DNA of 64,000 nt. It comes from Mesorhizobium sp. NFR06 (GTDB taxonomy: Bacteria; Pseudomonadota; Alphaproteobacteria; Rhizobiales; Rhizobiaceae). This document shows positions 28,789-37,346 of this stretch, piece by piece. Each line of letters opens with the position of its first letter. The stretch's first letter is position 1. Both the position numbers and the translations under genes were made by a program. Below the pieces are notes generated by a model. That model searched no databases. It was not told where the DNA came from and saw nothing but the letters and a program-made list of their open reading frames with translations. The stretch covers positions 744,001 through 808,000 of the forward strand of contig NZ_FOVT01000001.1 in the NCBI RefSeq assembly GCF_900115245.1. Direction: 5' to 3'.

Positions 28789-30134
28789 ACATCTCGCTCT
28801 CGCTGCTTCATCGCGACAAATCGTTCCTGGCGACTCCTCTTGCCGGCCAGGTCGCCGCCTCGAACTCCGACGTGACGAACAGGAAGAACCTGCTCCTGCT
28901 CATCCAGCTGCGGTGGCTGGCGGTCGCGGGACAGGTGCTGACCATCCTGGTGACGCAATACTGGTTCGCTATCCCATTACCCCTGGCCGAGATGGCCGGC
29001 GTGGTGCTTTTCCTCGTCGGGCTGAACATCTTCAGCCTGCTGGCCTTGCGCGGCAATCGCCGCATCAGCAACGCGCAACTGTTCGTCGCGCTGATCTTCG
29101 ACATGGCGGCGCTGACGACGCAGCTTTACCTGAGCGGCGGCGCCTCGAACCCGTTCGTGTCGCTCTATCTCCTGCAGATCACGCTGGGTGCCGCGCTGCT
29201 GGCGCCATGGTCGACCTGGATACTGGTCGTGGCTGCCTCGGCCTGTTTCGTCTTCCTCATCTTCGTTTTCCAGCCGATCGCGCTCCCGCATCACGGCGGC
29301 AGCGATCTTCTGGCCTTGCATCTGCGCGGCATGTTCATCTGCTTCGTGCTGGCAGCCGGACTGATCGTCATCTTCATGACGCGCATCAACCGCAACCTGC
29401 GCGAACGCGATGCCTATCTCGCCGACCTGCGCCAGCGCTCGGCCGAGGAGGACCATATCGTGCGCATGGGCCTGCTGGCCTCCGGTGCCGCGCACGAACT
29501 GGGCACGCCGCTCGCGACCATTTCGGTCATCCTGTCCGATTGGCGCCAGATGCGCGGCGTCAAGCGCAACCGAGAGCTCTCCGAGGACGTGGCCGAGATG
29601 CAGGCGCAGATCGAGCGCTGCAAAAGCATCCTTACGGGCATCCTCATGTCCTCCGGCCAGGCGCGGGGCGAGGGTACGATCCGCACCACGATCCGTGGCT
29701 TCCTCGACGATCTCGTCGAGGAGTGGCGTGTCAGCCGCCAGCCTGCCAAACTCGACTTCAGCAACGGTTTCGAGCCGGACGAGCAGATCGTGTCAGACAC
29801 CGCCCTGAAGCAAGTGATCTTCAATGTGCTCGACAATGCGCAGGAAGCATCGCACGATTGGATCGGCATCACCGCCGAGCGGCGGGATGAGAAGCTGGTG
29901 CTCTCCGTCAAGGATCGCGGACCGGGTTTCGACAAGGATATTCTGGCCGCGGTCGGCCAGCCCTATATGTCGAGCAAGGGGCGGCCAGGCGGTGGCCTGG
30001 GCCTCTTCCTGGTGTTCAATGTGGTGCGCAAGCTCGGAGGCGACGTTTCGGCGCGCAACATGGCCGAGGGCGCCTGCGTTACCCTTTCGCTGCCGCTGGC
30101 GGCGCTGACCGATGGAGACGATCGTGAGTTCTGA
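28785..30134 (+). CDS. RegB/PrrB-like redox sensor histidine kinase
   Basis: A 449-residue membrane kinase with six predicted helices between residues 35 and 200. Residues 118-124 are GGASNPF, matching the quinone-binding GGXXNPF motif of RegB/PrrB/ActS. The H-box has His237 in GAAHELGTPLATI, typical of the RegB subgroup; Cys279 in IERCKSIL lies about where the redox-active Cys of RegB is found. ATPase boxes NVLDNAQEAS, DRGPGFD and GGGLGLFLVFNVV follow. The gene is coupled to surf1 and to the response regulator, so it likely reports the quinone pool state to the oxidase operon. It may be RoxS-like or a second copy beside ActS. Confidence 0.9.
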   Translation: MNISLSLLHRDKSFLATPLAGQVAASNSDVTNRKNLLLLIQLRWLAVAGQVLTILVTQYWFAIPLPLAEMAGVVLFLVGLNIFSLLALRGNRRISNAQLFVALIFDMAALTTQLYLSGGASNPFVSLYLLQITLGAALLAPWSTWILVVAASACFVFLIFVFQPIALPHHGGSDLLALHLRGMFICFVLAAGLIVIFMTRINRNLRERDAYLADLRQRSAEEDHIVRMGLLASGAAHELGTPLATISVILSDWRQMRGVKRNRELSEDVAEMQAQIERCKSILTGILMSSGQARGEGTIRTTIRGFLDDLVEEWRVSRQPAKLDFSNGFEPDEQIVSDTALKQVIFNVLDNAQEASHDWIGITAERRDEKLVLSVKDRGPGFDKDILAAVGQPYMSSKGRPGGGLGLFLVFNVVRKLGGDVSARNMAEGACVTLSLPLAALTDGDDREF

Positions 30135-30657
30135 TCGATCCTTGTTTGTCGTCGAGGACGACGCGACTTTCGCGCGGACGCTCAAACGTTCCTTTGAGAA
30201 GCGCGATTACGACGTCGTGGTCTGCCACGACCGGGAGGCGCTGCTGGTCGCGCTGGAAACGGCCGTTCCGGCCTATGCCGTCGTCGATCTCAAGCTCGGA
30301 GCGGGATCGGGTCTCGAATGCGTCAAGTTACTCAGCGCCCGCAATCCTTCGATGCGGATCGTCGTGCTGACGGGATTTGCCAGCATCGCCACCGCGGTCG
30401 AGGCGATCAAGCTCGGCGCGTGCCACTATCTGGCCAAGCCCGCCAACACCGACGACATCGAGGCTGCCTTCGGCCGCGCCGAGGGCGACGTTTCGGTGCC
30501 GCTCACCAGCCGCCCCACCTCGATCAAGAACCTCGAATGGGAACGCATCCACGAAACGCTGGTCGAAACCGGCTTCAACATCTCCGAGACCGCGCGCCGG
30601 CTCGGCCTGCACCGGCGCACGTTGGCCCGCAAGCTCGAGAAGCGCGTGGTGCAGTAG
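30124..30657 (+). CDS. RegA/PrrA-like response regulator
   Basis: A 177-residue two-domain regulator: a receiver (Asp55 in YAVVDLKLGAGSGL, Thr/Lys in VVLTGFASIATA and YLAKPANTDD) and a C-terminal Fis-type helix-turn-helix (NISETARRLGLHRRTLARKLEKR), the layout of RegA/ActR/RoxR. The GTG at 30124 was preferred because GGAG lies six bases upstream; an ATG at 30112 in the same frame would add four residues and lacks such a site. It overlaps the kinase gene, so the two are made together. It is convergent with doeB. Confidence 0.9.
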   Translation: MSSDRSLFVVEDDATFARTLKRSFEKRDYDVVVCHDREALLVALETAVPAYAVVDLKLGAGSGLECVKLLSARNPSMRIVVLTGFASIATAVEAIKLGACHYLAKPANTDDIEAAFGRAEGDVSVPLTSRPTSIKNLEWERIHETLVETGFNISETARRLGLHRRTLARKLEKRVVQ

Positions 30658-30690
30658 GGAAATTCCGCAAAGACGGTTGCGCCACGGCAA

Positions 30691-31692
30691 CTACGGAACG
30701 GCCACAGCCATTACCGACACGCAGTCGCCGGCCTTGACCAGGCCCGGGAAGTGACGCGCGGCGAGCAGCCCCGACATCCTGGCCCTGATCTCCTGCGGCG
30801 CCTGACCGGTACGGCCGACCGGATGGATGCGGGCCACCACGTGCCCTCCCTCGACGAGTTCGCCGAGATCGACCATCGTCTCGATCATGCCGTCATCCTC
30901 GGCGAAGGCGAAGCAATCGCCCGACGGCATGTCCAACCACTGAGTTCGAGTCTTCTCGACCGCACCGGAAACAATGCCGGAGTGACGAAGCACGTTGAGG
31001 ATGCCGCGGCGGGCAATCCGCACGGTCTCGGCCCGTGATGTCCCGCCGCCGCCGAGCTCGGTGGTGACGAAGACCTTGCCCATTTCCTCGGCGGCCGTGT
31101 CGTACATGCCGACCGCATCGATCTCGGTCATGCGCATCGAAAACGGCGCCGAAAAAGCCTCGACCGCGGCGAAGGCCTTTTTCTCTTGCGCCTTGTCCGG
31201 CAGCGTATGCGCGGCGCAGAACGGCACGAAGTCCAGCGTCTTGCCGCCGGAATGGAAGTCGAAAACGATGTCCGCGTGGGGCAGCAATTCGCGCTGGAAA
31301 TAGTCGGCGATCTTCTCCGTCACCGTGCCGTCCGGCCGGCCGGGGAAAGAGCGGTTCATGTTGCCTTTGTCGATCGGCGAGGTGCGCGTGCCGGCGCGGA
31401 AAGCCGGATAGTTCATCGCCGGCACGATGATGACCGTGCCGGACACGTCTTTCGGGTCAAGCGTGCGGGCGAGTTCGTAGAGCGCCAGCGGCCCCTCATA
31501 CTCATCGCCGTGATTGCCGCCGGTCAGCAGCGCCGTGGAGCCCTTGCCGTTGCGCACGACGCAGACCGGGATCATCACCGATCCCCAGGCGGAATCGTCG
31601 CGGCTGTAGGGCAGGCGCAGGAAGCCGTGCTGGACGCCGTCGCGCTCGAAGTCGAAGGTCGGCGTGATCGGCGACGGACGCAAAGCGGACAT
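30691..31692 (-). CDS. doeB: N-alpha-acetyl-L-2,4-diaminobutyrate deacetylase (ectoine degradation)
   Basis: A 333-residue zinc deacylase of the succinylglutamate desuccinylase/aspartoacylase family, also named EutE. It removes acetate from N-alpha-acetyl-diaminobutyrate to give diaminobutyrate. The zinc ligands are in TGGNHGDEYEG (His and Glu) and the later DFHSGG (His); NMNRSFPG and TTELGGGG are further active-site parts. ATG 31692 lies just after the doeA stop (five-base gap); the frame extends upstream only through doeA. Last gene of the leftward ectoine operon. Confidence 0.93.
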   Translation of the reverse strand: MSALRPSPITPTFDFERDGVQHGFLRLPYSRDDSAWGSVMIPVCVVRNGKGSTALLTGGNHGDEYEGPLALYELARTLDPKDVSGTVIIVPAMNYPAFRAGTRTSPIDKGNMNRSFPGRPDGTVTEKIADYFQRELLPHADIVFDFHSGGKTLDFVPFCAAHTLPDKAQEKKAFAAVEAFSAPFSMRMTEIDAVGMYDTAAEEMGKVFVTTELGGGGTSRAETVRIARRGILNVLRHSGIVSGAVEKTRTQWLDMPSGDCFAFAEDDGMIETMVDLGELVEGGHVVARIHPVGRTGQAPQEIRARMSGLLAARHFPGLVKAGDCVSVMAVAVP

Positions 31693-31697
31693 CGGTC

Positions 31698-32876
31698 TCA
31701 GTCCTTCACGAACAGCTTGCGCGGCACATTTGCCAGGCACTCGACGCCGGCGTCGGTGATGAGGATCGACTCCGTGATCTCCAGCCCCATCGTCTCCAGC
31801 CACAGGCCGGTCATGAAGTGGAAGGTCATGCCGGACTTGAGCTCGGTGCGGTCGCCGGGGCGCAGGCTCATGGTGCGCTCGCCCCAGTCCGGCGGATAGG
31901 AAATGCCGATCGGATAGCCGGTGCGGTTGTCCTTGACGATGCCGTATTTCTTCAGCACCGCGAAGAAGGCGTTGGCGATGTCCTCGCAAGTGTTCCCCGG
32001 CTTTGCCGCGGCGAGGCCTGCTTCCATGCCTTCCAGCGTCGCCTTCTCGGCATCGAGGAAAGCCTGCGTCGGCTTGCCTAGGAACACGGTGCGCGACAGC
32101 GGGCAATGGTAGCGGTTGTAGCAGCCGGCGATCTCGAAGAAGGTGCCTTCGTCGACCTTCATCGGCTTGTCATCCCAGGTGAGATGCGGCGCCGAGGCAT
32201 CCGCGCCCGACGGCAGCAGCGGCACGATCGCCGGATAGTCGCCGCCGATACCGTCGACGCCGCGCGTGCCGGCATCGTAGATCTCGGCGACCAGATCGCA
32301 TTTGCGCATGCCGACTTCGATTTTGTCGACGATGCGCTGGTGCATCGCCTCGACGATGCGGGCGGCGTTGCGCATGTAGTCGATCTCGGTCGGGCTCTTC
32401 ACCGCGCGTTGCCAGTTGACCAGCGCGGTGGCGTCGACGAAACGGGCGTTGGGCAGGTGCTTCTGCAGCGAAGCGAAGGCGGCGGCCGAGAACCAATAAT
32501 TGTCCATCTCGACGCCGATGGTCAGCTTGTCCCAGCGCCGCTCCGAAAGCACGCTGGCGAGAAAATCCATCGGGTGCCGCTCGGTCGACTGCACATAGTG
32601 GTCGGCGTAGCCGATGATGTTGTCATGTGCGAGATAGGCGGTGCGCTTGGCGCCGTTGGCGTCCTGACCGCGGCCATACCAGACCGGCTCGCCCGACGGC
32701 GGCACGATGACCGCCTGATGCACATAGAAGGACCAGCCGTCATAGCCCGTCAGCCAGGCCATGTTGGAGGGATCGCTGACGATCAGCAGATCGACCCCTT
32801 TGGCCTCCATGGCGTTTCGCGTTTTGGCGAGGCGCTCCGCATATTCGCCGCGCGAGAATTTCAGATTTGGCTGCAT
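31698..32876 (-). CDS. doeA: Ectoine hydrolase
   Basis: A 392-residue peptidase-M24-like enzyme (also called EutD) that opens the ectoine ring to N-acetyl-diaminobutyrate. The N-terminal creatinase-type domain includes PSNMAWLTGYDGWSFYVHQ and the C-terminal pita-bread fold includes FFEIAGCYNRYHCPLSRT, GYPIGISYPPDWGERTM and LETMGLEITES. Several metal ligands of true M24 peptidases are replaced, as is usual for DoeA. The start follows GAGGA by about ten bases and lies 39 bases after eutC. Confidence 0.94.
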   Translation of the reverse strand: MQPNLKFSRGEYAERLAKTRNAMEAKGVDLLIVSDPSNMAWLTGYDGWSFYVHQAVIVPPSGEPVWYGRGQDANGAKRTAYLAHDNIIGYADHYVQSTERHPMDFLASVLSERRWDKLTIGVEMDNYWFSAAAFASLQKHLPNARFVDATALVNWQRAVKSPTEIDYMRNAARIVEAMHQRIVDKIEVGMRKCDLVAEIYDAGTRGVDGIGGDYPAIVPLLPSGADASAPHLTWDDKPMKVDEGTFFEIAGCYNRYHCPLSRTVFLGKPTQAFLDAEKATLEGMEAGLAAAKPGNTCEDIANAFFAVLKKYGIVKDNRTGYPIGISYPPDWGERTMSLRPGDRTELKSGMTFHFMTGLWLETMGLEITESILITDAGVECLANVPRKLFVKD

Positions 32877-32915
32877 TGTTCTTGGTCCTCGTTTTGTTGG
32901 GCCTCGCGGCCAGCA

Positions 32916-33908
32916 TCAGCTTTCAAAAATCGTTCCGGCATTCGCCGCCCGCGCACGGTCGCGCGCTAAAGTGGCGATTGCGGTGTCCTGGACGCCCGTG
33001 CCGGTGAGGTCGGCGATTGTGATGTCGCTCGCCGAGCGCCGGCCGGGCTTGTCGCCGGCAATGATCTGGCCGAGTTCGGTGACTTCGGCGTCGGCCGCCA
33101 TCACGCCCGCCTCGATCGCGTGGTGGAGTTCGCCCAGACGCCGTGTCTGCTTGGCGCTGTCGGCGACATAGAGGTCCGCCATGCGCAGGATCGCCGGCGC
33201 GATCTCGTTCTTGTGCTCGGCATCCGAACCCATGGCGGTGATGTGCTGGCCGGCGGAGAGGAAACCGGGCTTGATCAGCGGCTCGGTCGAAGGCGTGGTG
33301 GTGACGATGATATCGGCGCCGGCCGCCGCGTTCGCCGCATCCGGCTCGGCGCGCACCACGATGCCGAGTTTCTCGCGCAAGCGGGCGGCGGTCGCCTCGG
33401 CCCTGGCGGCATCGCGCGCCCATATGCGGGCTTCCTCGATCGGCCGCACGAGGCGCAAGGCTTCGAGCTGCAATCCGGCCTGCAAACCGGCGCCGAAGAT
33501 CGCCGCCACGGCAGAGTCTTCGCGCGACAAGTGCCTGGCCGCGACCGCGCCGGCAGCCGCCGTGCGGATATCGGTCAGATAGCCATTGTCGAGCAGCAGC
33601 GCCTCGACCACGCCGGTCTTTGCCGAAAGCAGCACCATCATGCCACCCCCGCTGGGCAGGCCGAGCTTCGGATTGTCGAAGAAGCCGGAGCTTATCTTGA
33701 CGGCGAAGCCGTCTATGCCGGGCACATAGGCGGACTTCACGTCGACCTCGCCGCGCTGCTCGGGAATATCGAGCCTTAGGATCGGCGGCATCGCCACCGG
33801 CTGCGTTGCCAAAGCGCGAAAAGCATTCTCGACGCAGGTGACGGCTGCCAGATCGAGCGTCACGATCTTGCGCAGTTCCGCTTCGGTGAGGATCGTCATG
33901 CGGTTCAT
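32916..33908 (-). CDS. eutC: Ornithine cyclodeaminase/mu-crystallin-like ectoine utilisation protein
   Basis: A 330-residue NAD-binding protein of the ornithine cyclodeaminase family. Signatures: VDVKSAYVPG and SGFFDNPKLGLPSGGGMMVLL in the N-terminal lobe, TDIRTAAAGAVAARHL, the Rossmann loop AAIFGAGLQAGLQLEAL, and TTTPSTEPLI. In ectoine loci EutC and EutB are thought to take part in hydroxyectoine conversion; the exact reaction is not settled. A GGAGG site lies seven bases before ATG 33908, which overlaps the eutB stop by four bases. Confidence 0.9.
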   Translation of the reverse strand: MNRMTILTEAELRKIVTLDLAAVTCVENAFRALATQPVAMPPILRLDIPEQRGEVDVKSAYVPGIDGFAVKISSGFFDNPKLGLPSGGGMMVLLSAKTGVVEALLLDNGYLTDIRTAAAGAVAARHLSREDSAVAAIFGAGLQAGLQLEALRLVRPIEEARIWARDAARAEATAARLREKLGIVVRAEPDAANAAAGADIIVTTTPSTEPLIKPGFLSAGQHITAMGSDAEHKNEIAPAILRMADLYVADSAKQTRRLGELHHAIEAGVMAADAEVTELGQIIAGDKPGRRSASDITIADLTGTGVQDTAIATLARDRARAANAGTIFES

Positions 33909-34897
33909 GCGGCGACCTCCATCGTAAAGGATTCGCCGCAGACGATGCGGCGGTGCAGGTCCATATCGATGTTGCGGCCGGAGAGGATGAGAACAGCCGG
34001 GCCGCTCAGGCTGGCCTTGCCGGAAAGCAGCGCACCGATGCCGACGGCGCCAGCGCCCTCGACGATCTCGCGCTCCTGCTCATAGGCATGGCGAATGCCG
34101 GCTGCGATTTCATCCTCGGAAAGCAGGATGACGTCGTCCAGCAAATCCCGGCACATGGCAAAGGTCAGCTGGTTTTCGAGGCCGATGCCGCCGCCGAGCG
34201 AGTCCGCCAATGTCGGCAGTTCCTCGACCTGCACGGGACGGCCGGCGTCGAGACTGGCTTTCATTGCCGCACCGCGTGCCATCGAGATGCCGATGACTCT
34301 GGTGCTCGGGCTCACACCTTTGACCGCTGCCGCCACACCGGCCGCCAGTCCGCCGCCGGAGAGCGGCACGAGCACGGCCGCTGCGTCCGGCACCTGCTCC
34401 ATGATCTCCAGTCCGAGCGTGCCTTGCCCCGCCACGATGTCGGGATGATCGAAGGGCGGCAGCATGATCAACCCTTCTTGCCTCACCAGCCTGTCGACTT
34501 CCTGCTGGGCGTCATCCTGGCTGTCGCCCACGATGCGGATATCCGCGCCGAGGCGGCGTATGGCGTCGAGCTTGTTTTGCGGCACCAGCCTCGACATGCA
34601 GATCACCGCGCGCATGCCTTCGAGCTTCACCGCATGCGCCAGCGCACGGCCGTGATTGCCGGTCGAGGCGGCGACGACGCCGCGCGATTTTTCTTCCGCC
34701 CTCAACGCCGCGATTGCGTTGGAAGCGCCGCGCAGCTTGAACGCACCGGTGGTCTGATGGTGTTCCAGCTTGAGATGAACGGGATGGCCGACGCGATCCG
34801 ATAGGCTTTGCGACAGCACGGTAGGTGTGCGCTCGACCTTGCCGACGATACGTTCACTGGCGACACGGATGTCCGAAAGGGAGATGGCGCGCGTCAC
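33905..34897 (-). CDS. eutB: Threonine dehydratase-like PLP enzyme of ectoine utilisation
   Basis: A 330-residue fold-type II PLP enzyme. The PLP lysine lies in TTGAFKLRGASNA (about residues 48-60), the phosphate loop is VPLSGGGLAAGV and another conserved part is ASTGNHGRALAH. There is no C-terminal ACT domain. It is related to hydroxyectoine utilisation protein EutB. The only start that fits is GTG 34897; its ribosome binding site (GAGGGGG, eight bases before) lies in the end of the inverted repeat at 34907-35053. Confidence 0.9.
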   Translation of the reverse strand: MTRAISLSDIRVASERIVGKVERTPTVLSQSLSDRVGHPVHLKLEHHQTTGAFKLRGASNAIAALRAEEKSRGVVAASTGNHGRALAHAVKLEGMRAVICMSRLVPQNKLDAIRRLGADIRIVGDSQDDAQQEVDRLVRQEGLIMLPPFDHPDIVAGQGTLGLEIMEQVPDAAAVLVPLSGGGLAAGVAAAVKGVSPSTRVIGISMARGAAMKASLDAGRPVQVEELPTLADSLGGGIGLENQLTFAMCRDLLDDVILLSEDEIAAGIRHAYEQEREIVEGAGAVGIGALLSGKASLSGPAVLILSGRNIDMDLHRRIVCGESFTMEVAA

Positions 34898-34906
34898 GGG
34901 GCGACC

Positions 34907-35053
34907 CCCTCTGGCCTGCCGGCCATCTCCCCCTCGAGGGGGGAGATCAGCAGCTTCGGCGCCGTCGCTCTTCCTGCGACTTCAGTGATTAGCGAAAGCC
35001 GAGCAACAGCAAATCTCCCCCCTTGAGGGGGAGATGGCCGGCAGGCCAGAGGG
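34907..35053. repeat. Inverted repeat with 41-bp arms between eutA and eutB
   Basis: Arm 1 (34907-34947) and arm 2 (35013-35053) are near-perfect complements containing CCCTCTGGCCTGCCGGCC and ATCTCCCCC...GGGGGAGAT, separated by 65 bases. Each arm also holds its own small hairpin. The element lies in the 183-base gap of an otherwise tightly packed operon and could form a very large RNA hairpin. It resembles the composite palindromic repeats of rhizobial genomes. Confidence 0.88.
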
Positions 35054-35080
35054 AGTCGCTCGTGCACGCAGGACATGATC

Positions 35081-35866
35081 TTACTGTCCAAGCGGCTTTG
35101 TCATCAGCCGGCCGAAATCGGGCCGCTGTGCATCGTCGCCGCAAAGCCGCAGGCAGTTCCAGGCGCTGGCCTGGTTGCTGGTGACGACGGGGCGCCCGAT
35201 CGCCTCTTCCATGCCGGGGACCGCGAGCGCGGCGCGCAGCGCGGTGCACGAGACGAACAGCGCGTCGGCCTGGGGATGTGTGACCTTGCGCGCCATCTCG
35301 ACGAGCGATGCCGGCGCGATGCGCGCCATCTCGCGGTCGTCCTCGAAGCCAAGGCAGGTGAAGCTCTGGATGTCGAAGCCATGCGCCGCGAAATAGGCGG
35401 CCATCGGCCGGCTGGTCTCGACGGTATAGGGGGTCAGAATGCTGATGCGCGTCACGCCGAAGGCATTGAGGCCGCGCACGCCGGCCATGGGCGGGGTGAC
35501 CACGGGGACGCCGGGTTTGGCTGCCTGGATCGCCTGCTCGATCTCGGCGTCGCCGATCACCACGGAGGCCGAGGTGCAGGAATAGCAGACGGCATCGAGC
35601 GGCTCGTCGGGCAGGATGAGTGCTGCGCCGGCCGAAAGCGACGGCTGCATCTTGCGCAAATTCTGCGGCGTCGTCGGATTGGCATAGGGGATGCGCGCGA
35701 CATAGACGCCAATCCGCTCGCTCGCCACCATGCGGCGGAAATCCACTTCGCTGGTATGATCGGTCGCCAGAGTGATCAGCCCGACGCGCTTTTCCAGCGG
35801 ACGCGCGTCCAGCGTGGGGCGCGCCGTTTCGAGGCGGATATCGGGCAATGGTTTCATGACTTTCAT
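35081..35866 (-). CDS. eutA: Asp/Glu racemase-like ectoine utilisation protein
   Basis: A 261-residue protein of the Asp/Glu racemase and arylmalonate decarboxylase superfamily. Two catalytic cysteines are in place: VCYSCTSASVVIG near residue 93 and LFVSCTALRA near residue 208. TPPMAGVRGLNAFGV and SILTPYTVETS are further family parts. EutA is presumed to act on hydroxyectoine stereochemistry, with no proven reaction. ATG 35866 was chosen for the AGGAT before it; ATG 35857 is possible. It overlaps the ehuD stop. Confidence 0.88.
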   Translation of the reverse strand: MKVMKPLPDIRLETARPTLDARPLEKRVGLITLATDHTSEVDFRRMVASERIGVYVARIPYANPTTPQNLRKMQPSLSAGAALILPDEPLDAVCYSCTSASVVIGDAEIEQAIQAAKPGVPVVTPPMAGVRGLNAFGVTRISILTPYTVETSRPMAAYFAAHGFDIQSFTCLGFEDDREMARIAPASLVEMARKVTHPQADALFVSCTALRAALAVPGMEEAIGRPVVTSNQASAWNCLRLCGDDAQRPDFGRLMTKPLGQ

Positions 35867-36522
35867 CTTTCGATCCTGCCGTAGCGATGCTCCAGCCAGC
35901 GCAACAGCACGACGGAGCAGAGGCTGATGACGAGGAAGAAGGCGCCGACCAGCGTCATCGGCTCGATGTAGCGGTAATAGGTGTTGGCGACGCTCTTGGC
36001 CTGGTTCATCAACTCCAGCACCGTGATCGCCGAAAGCAGCGGCGTCTCCTTGAACATGGCGATGAAATAGTTGGCCAAGGCCGGGATCATCGGCGGGATC
36101 GCCTGCGGCAGGATGATGTGCGTCCAGGTGTGACGGCCGCTGAGATTGCAGGCTTTCGCGGCTTCCCATTGCCCGCGCGGCACGTTGTCGATGCCGGCGC
36201 GGTAGACCTCGGCCGTATAGGTGCCGTAGTGCAGGCCAAGCCCGATGACGCCCGCCACCAGCGGCGGCAACAGGATGCCGATGTCGGGCAGCACATAGAA
36301 GATGAAGTAAAGCTGCACCAGAAGCGGCGTGCCGCGGATGAACTCGGCGAACCAGCCGACGCTGCGCGCGACGAGCCGGTTCTCAGAGCGCCGCGCCAGC
36401 GCGATCCCCAGCCCCACGATCGCGGCCAGGATCGAGCCGAGCACCGTCGCCAGGATGGTGATCTTCACGCCCTGGATCAGGGTCGGCATGATCTCCCGGA
36501 CGAAATTCCAATCCCAGTCCAT
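35863..36522 (-). CDS. ehuD: Ectoine ABC transporter, permease subunit
   Basis: A 219-residue polar amino-acid type permease with five helices. It carries the EAA loop QWEAAKACNLSGRHTWTHIILPQAIPPMIP (about 118-147) that contacts the ATPase, and the early EFIRGTPLLVQLYF motif. The gene is one base past the ehuC start-stop overlap and overlaps eutA, so transport and catabolism are coupled. Confidence 0.93.
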   Translation of the reverse strand: MDWDWNFVREIMPTLIQGVKITILATVLGSILAAIVGLGIALARRSENRLVARSVGWFAEFIRGTPLLVQLYFIFYVLPDIGILLPPLVAGVIGLGLHYGTYTAEVYRAGIDNVPRGQWEAAKACNLSGRHTWTHIILPQAIPPMIPALANYFIAMFKETPLLSAITVLELMNQAKSVANTYYRYIEPMTLVGAFFLVISLCSVVLLRWLEHRYGRIER

Positions 36523-37181
36523 CAGACCCTCACTCCATCGAGGCCGCGCGCCATGCGGCGCTCCAGCGAGCGGATGCCCCAGGAAATGATCAGCGCGAGC
36601 GCGAAATAGATGACGAGCACGGAGACGAAAGGCATCAGCGTGCTGCCGGTCTGCGAGCGCACCACCTGCGCCTGGAAGGTCAGGTCGGCGAGCGAGATCA
36701 GCGACACGACCGAGGTCGCCTTGAGCAGCTCGATCGCGTTGTTGCCGAAGGTCGGCAGCATGACCAGCAGCGCCTGCGGCAGGATGACGTGGCGCATGCC
36801 TTGCCAGCGGCCGAGGTTGAGCGCCGTGCAGGCCTCATACTGCTCGCGGCCGACCGACAGGATGGCGCCGCGCACGACCTCGGCCGCGTAGGCGCCGACA
36901 TTGAGCCCCAGCGCCAGCACGCCTGCCTGCAGCGGCGTCAGCGACAGGCGAGCGAAAGGCAGCACGAAATAGGCCCAGAACAGCTGCACGAAGATCGAGG
37001 TGCCGCGGAAGAACTCGATGTAGGTCGTGGCCAAGGCGCGCACGACGAAGAAGCGCGACACGCGCCCCATGCCGGCAAGGAAGGCCATCACCAGCGCAAG
37101 CACCGACCCCATCAGCGTCAGCTCGATGGTGACAAGCGCTCCCTGCAATATCAGGCCGAGATAGCCGGACCACTGGGTCAT
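36522..37181 (-). CDS. ehuC: Ectoine ABC transporter, permease subunit
   Basis: A 219-residue permease paralogous to EhuD, with the equivalent EFFRGTSIFVQLFW motif and the EAA loop QYEACTALNLGRWQGMRHVILPQALLVMLP. Five helices are visible. Its start at 37181 is 165 bases past the binding-protein gene; that gap is filled by a palindromic repeat. Confidence 0.93.
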   Translation of the reverse strand: MTQWSGYLGLILQGALVTIELTLMGSVLALVMAFLAGMGRVSRFFVVRALATTYIEFFRGTSIFVQLFWAYFVLPFARLSLTPLQAGVLALGLNVGAYAAEVVRGAILSVGREQYEACTALNLGRWQGMRHVILPQALLVMLPTFGNNAIELLKATSVVSLISLADLTFQAQVVRSQTGSTLMPFVSVLVIYFALALIISWGIRSLERRMARGLDGVRV

Positions 37182-37208
37182 TGGGTTCCAACGTTTGCGG
37201 TTAGCTTT

Positions 37209-37332
37209 CTTCTCCCCGTTTACGGGGAGAAGATGCCGGTAGGCAGATGAGGGGCAGCGCGAACCTTGAAATGCTGGCGCCGCCCCTCATCCGTCACTTC
37301 GTGACACCTTCTCCCCGTGAACGGGGAGAAGG
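37209..37332. repeat. Paired palindromic repeat between ehuB and ehuC
   Basis: Two perfect hairpins frame the element: CTTCTCCCCGT-TT-ACGGGGAGAAG (37209-37232) and CCTTCTCCCCGT-GA-ACGGGGAGAAGG (37307-37332). Inside, GATGAGGGGC and GCCCCTCATC form inverted copies and GTCAC-TTC-GTGAC is another hairpin. The same family occurs singly at 9183-9286. Its place directly after the binding-protein gene fits a role in mRNA stability or partial termination. Confidence 0.88.
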
Positions 37333-37346
37333 CAGAACTCGCCGCC

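Noticed and set aside
34907..35053. Inverted repeat as a CRISPR or attachment site
   Set aside because: Only two inverted arms with no spacer series, and no integrase or tRNA nearby.
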